Assembly: GCA_947503585.1 (NCBI GenBank)
Contig: CANNEJ010000080.1
Span: 1-6,759 of the forward strand
DNA from: Anaerolineales bacterium
Lineage (GTDB): Bacteria; Chloroflexota; Anaerolineae; Anaerolineales; UBA11657
DNA length: 6,759 nucleotides
Direction: 5' to 3'
The position numbers were made by a program, and so were the translations under genes. Shown piece after piece: positions 6,029 through 6,759 of this stretch (its first letter is position 1; every line of letters starts with the position of its first letter). The notes under the pieces are model-generated. The model did not search any database. It was not told where the DNA came from and saw only the letters and a list, made by a program, of their open reading frames with translations.

Positions 6029-6759
6029 CTAACCGCTGTTGTTATACAGCTCGGGGAAGGCAGCGGTTGGATTTTGCAGCAGCGGCTGCGGCTGGCCGCG
6101 CAGATATTCATCAAAGAAGGCCACGCTCAGCGCGCGCACTATTGTCAGCGCGCGCTCCCCTTCGATCGACCCCTTCAAACCCAGCAGCGGTGCCAGCGGG
6201 CTGAGCAGCGGCAAGTCTGCAAAGTCATAATGCCCGCTATTGCGCAATGTTAGCAGCAGCGTGGCACCGCGCAAGTTTGGCCGCACCTGCGCAAACTGCT
6301 CCTGGTTCTCCTCCGGGTTCCAGCCCGTCAAAGATTGACCGTCGCTAAAAAGAAACAGGGCGGGCTGCGCAAGCCCCGTGCGGCGGGCCAGCGCAGACAC
6401 CGGATTGATCCACGGGTCAAAGCCAATATAGGCACCACATTGCCGGTTGCGGCTGCACAGCTCCAGCGCCGCGCCGCCGCCATTGGAGTGGCCGGTGATT
6501 CCCACGCGTTCCAGCGCCAGCCGGCCGGCCAGCTGATTGCCGGGCTCAGTTTGTGGCAGCGTGCGCAGGTGCTCAAGCACTAGTTGCACATCGCCCACCC
6601 ATTGCTCAGCCTGGCGCACTGCTGCTGCGTGGTACACGTCCGCCGGCGCACCGCGCGGCAGGATGGCGCGGTTGTGTGGCAGGATGCGCCCGTCTGGCAT
6701 GATGGTGCCCACAGCGCCATATGGATGCTCCGTGCTTACAACCACGTAGCCCTGGCTGG
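6029..6759 (-). CDS. PAF-acetylhydrolase-like alpha/beta hydrolase (5' end outside window)
   Basis: The reading frame stays open to the right edge, and the first visible residues SQGYVVVSTEHPYG are internal to the fold, so the gene begins beyond the window. About 242 codons are visible. It resembles the platelet-activating-factor acetylhydrolase (group VII phospholipase A2)/dienelactone-hydrolase-like group. The nucleophile elbow GHSNGGG has its serine at 6485-6487. GFDPWINPV, with its aspartate at 6416-6418, matches the LDAWMFPL-type block of plasma PAF-AH, and SGHYDFADLPLLSP supplies the catalytic histidine at 6230-6232. The family cleaves short acyl esters, including oxidised phospholipids; the bacterial substrate is unknown, and a signal peptide, if any, lies outside. 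Its stop is 52 bases before the peptidase start, with no clear terminator or promoter between, so it may lead the same operon. Confidence 0.88.
   Translation of the reverse strand, partial: SQGYVVVSTEHPYGAVGTIMPDGRILPHNRAILPRGAPADVYHAAAVRQAEQWVGDVQLVLEHLRTLPQTEPGNQLAGRLALERVGITGHSNGGGAALELCSRNRQCGAYIGFDPWINPVSALARRTGLAQPALFLFSDGQSLTGWNPEENQEQFAQVRPNLRGATLLLTLRNSGHYDFADLPLLSPLAPLLGLKGSIEGERALTIVRALSVAFFDEYLRGQPQPLLQNPTAAFPELYNNSG

Noticed and set aside
5977..6114. 46-residue extension of the M24 peptidase
   Set aside because: It overlaps the end of the neighbouring hydrolase gene, and a strong Shine-Dalgarno precedes the ATG at 5976, where the creatinase-type domain begins.
1..6759. CRISPR array, insertion sequence, toxin-antitoxin pair or defence system
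   Set aside because: No regular spaced repeats, transposase, terminal inverted repeats or defence-type domains could be found; every sizeable open region is explained by the genes listed.

Overview
The window is about 6.8 kb of GC-rich bacterial chromosome (roughly 60% G+C by eye). It is densely packed and carries a tRNA-Asn, six substantial coding regions (one cut by the right edge) and the last codons of a seventh gene at the left edge. The tRNA gene does not encode its CCA tail, which argues against gamma- and beta-proteobacteria. The protein styles are an RsmG ending in a YPRRxGxPAKRPL-type tail, an Est30-like esterase and a PAF-acetylhydrolase-like hydrolase. Together they would suit a Chloroflexota-type (Anaerolineae-like) or other non-proteobacterial genome. 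That assignment is an inference of low to moderate confidence, because no marker in the window settles it.

Layout. Positions 1-91 are the 3' end of an unrecognised plus-strand gene. Positions 92-319 are non-coding and hold a candidate terminator for that gene and a nested set of inverted repeats just downstream of the tRNA. A minus-strand tRNA-Asn (GTT) at 320-392 is driven by a near-perfect sigma-70-type promoter at 403-432. On the plus strand, a 14-helix DHA2-family (EmrB/QacA-like) exporter (490-2154) overlaps the 16S rRNA methyltransferase gene rsmG (2151-2873) by four bases. On the minus strand, converging on rsmG with only 12 bases between stop codons, lies a run of genes read from right to left: a PAF-acetylhydrolase-like alpha/beta hydrolase (6759-6029, 5' end outside the window), an M24 Xaa-Pro-type peptidase (5976-4867), an Est30-like carboxylesterase (4870-4085) and a 12-helix MFS transporter (4088-2886). 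The last three overlap successively by four bases (GTGA, then ATGA), so they are almost certainly one translationally coupled operon. The hydrolase gene upstream is separated by 52 bases with no clear promoter or terminator and may belong to the same transcript.

How the genes may work together. The plus-strand pair joins an exporter to the methyltransferase that makes m7G527 in 16S rRNA, the modification whose loss gives low-level streptomycin resistance in several bacteria. The minus-strand operon joins a peptidase, an esterase and a transporter, which would fit uptake or export and intracellular trimming of small acylated or peptide-like compounds, but no substrate can be read from the sequence. 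I see no CRISPR array, insertion sequence, phage gene or clear new defence system. The most notable points are the exporter-rsmG coupling, the unusual motif C and extra loop of that exporter, and the inverted-repeat cluster after the tRNA.
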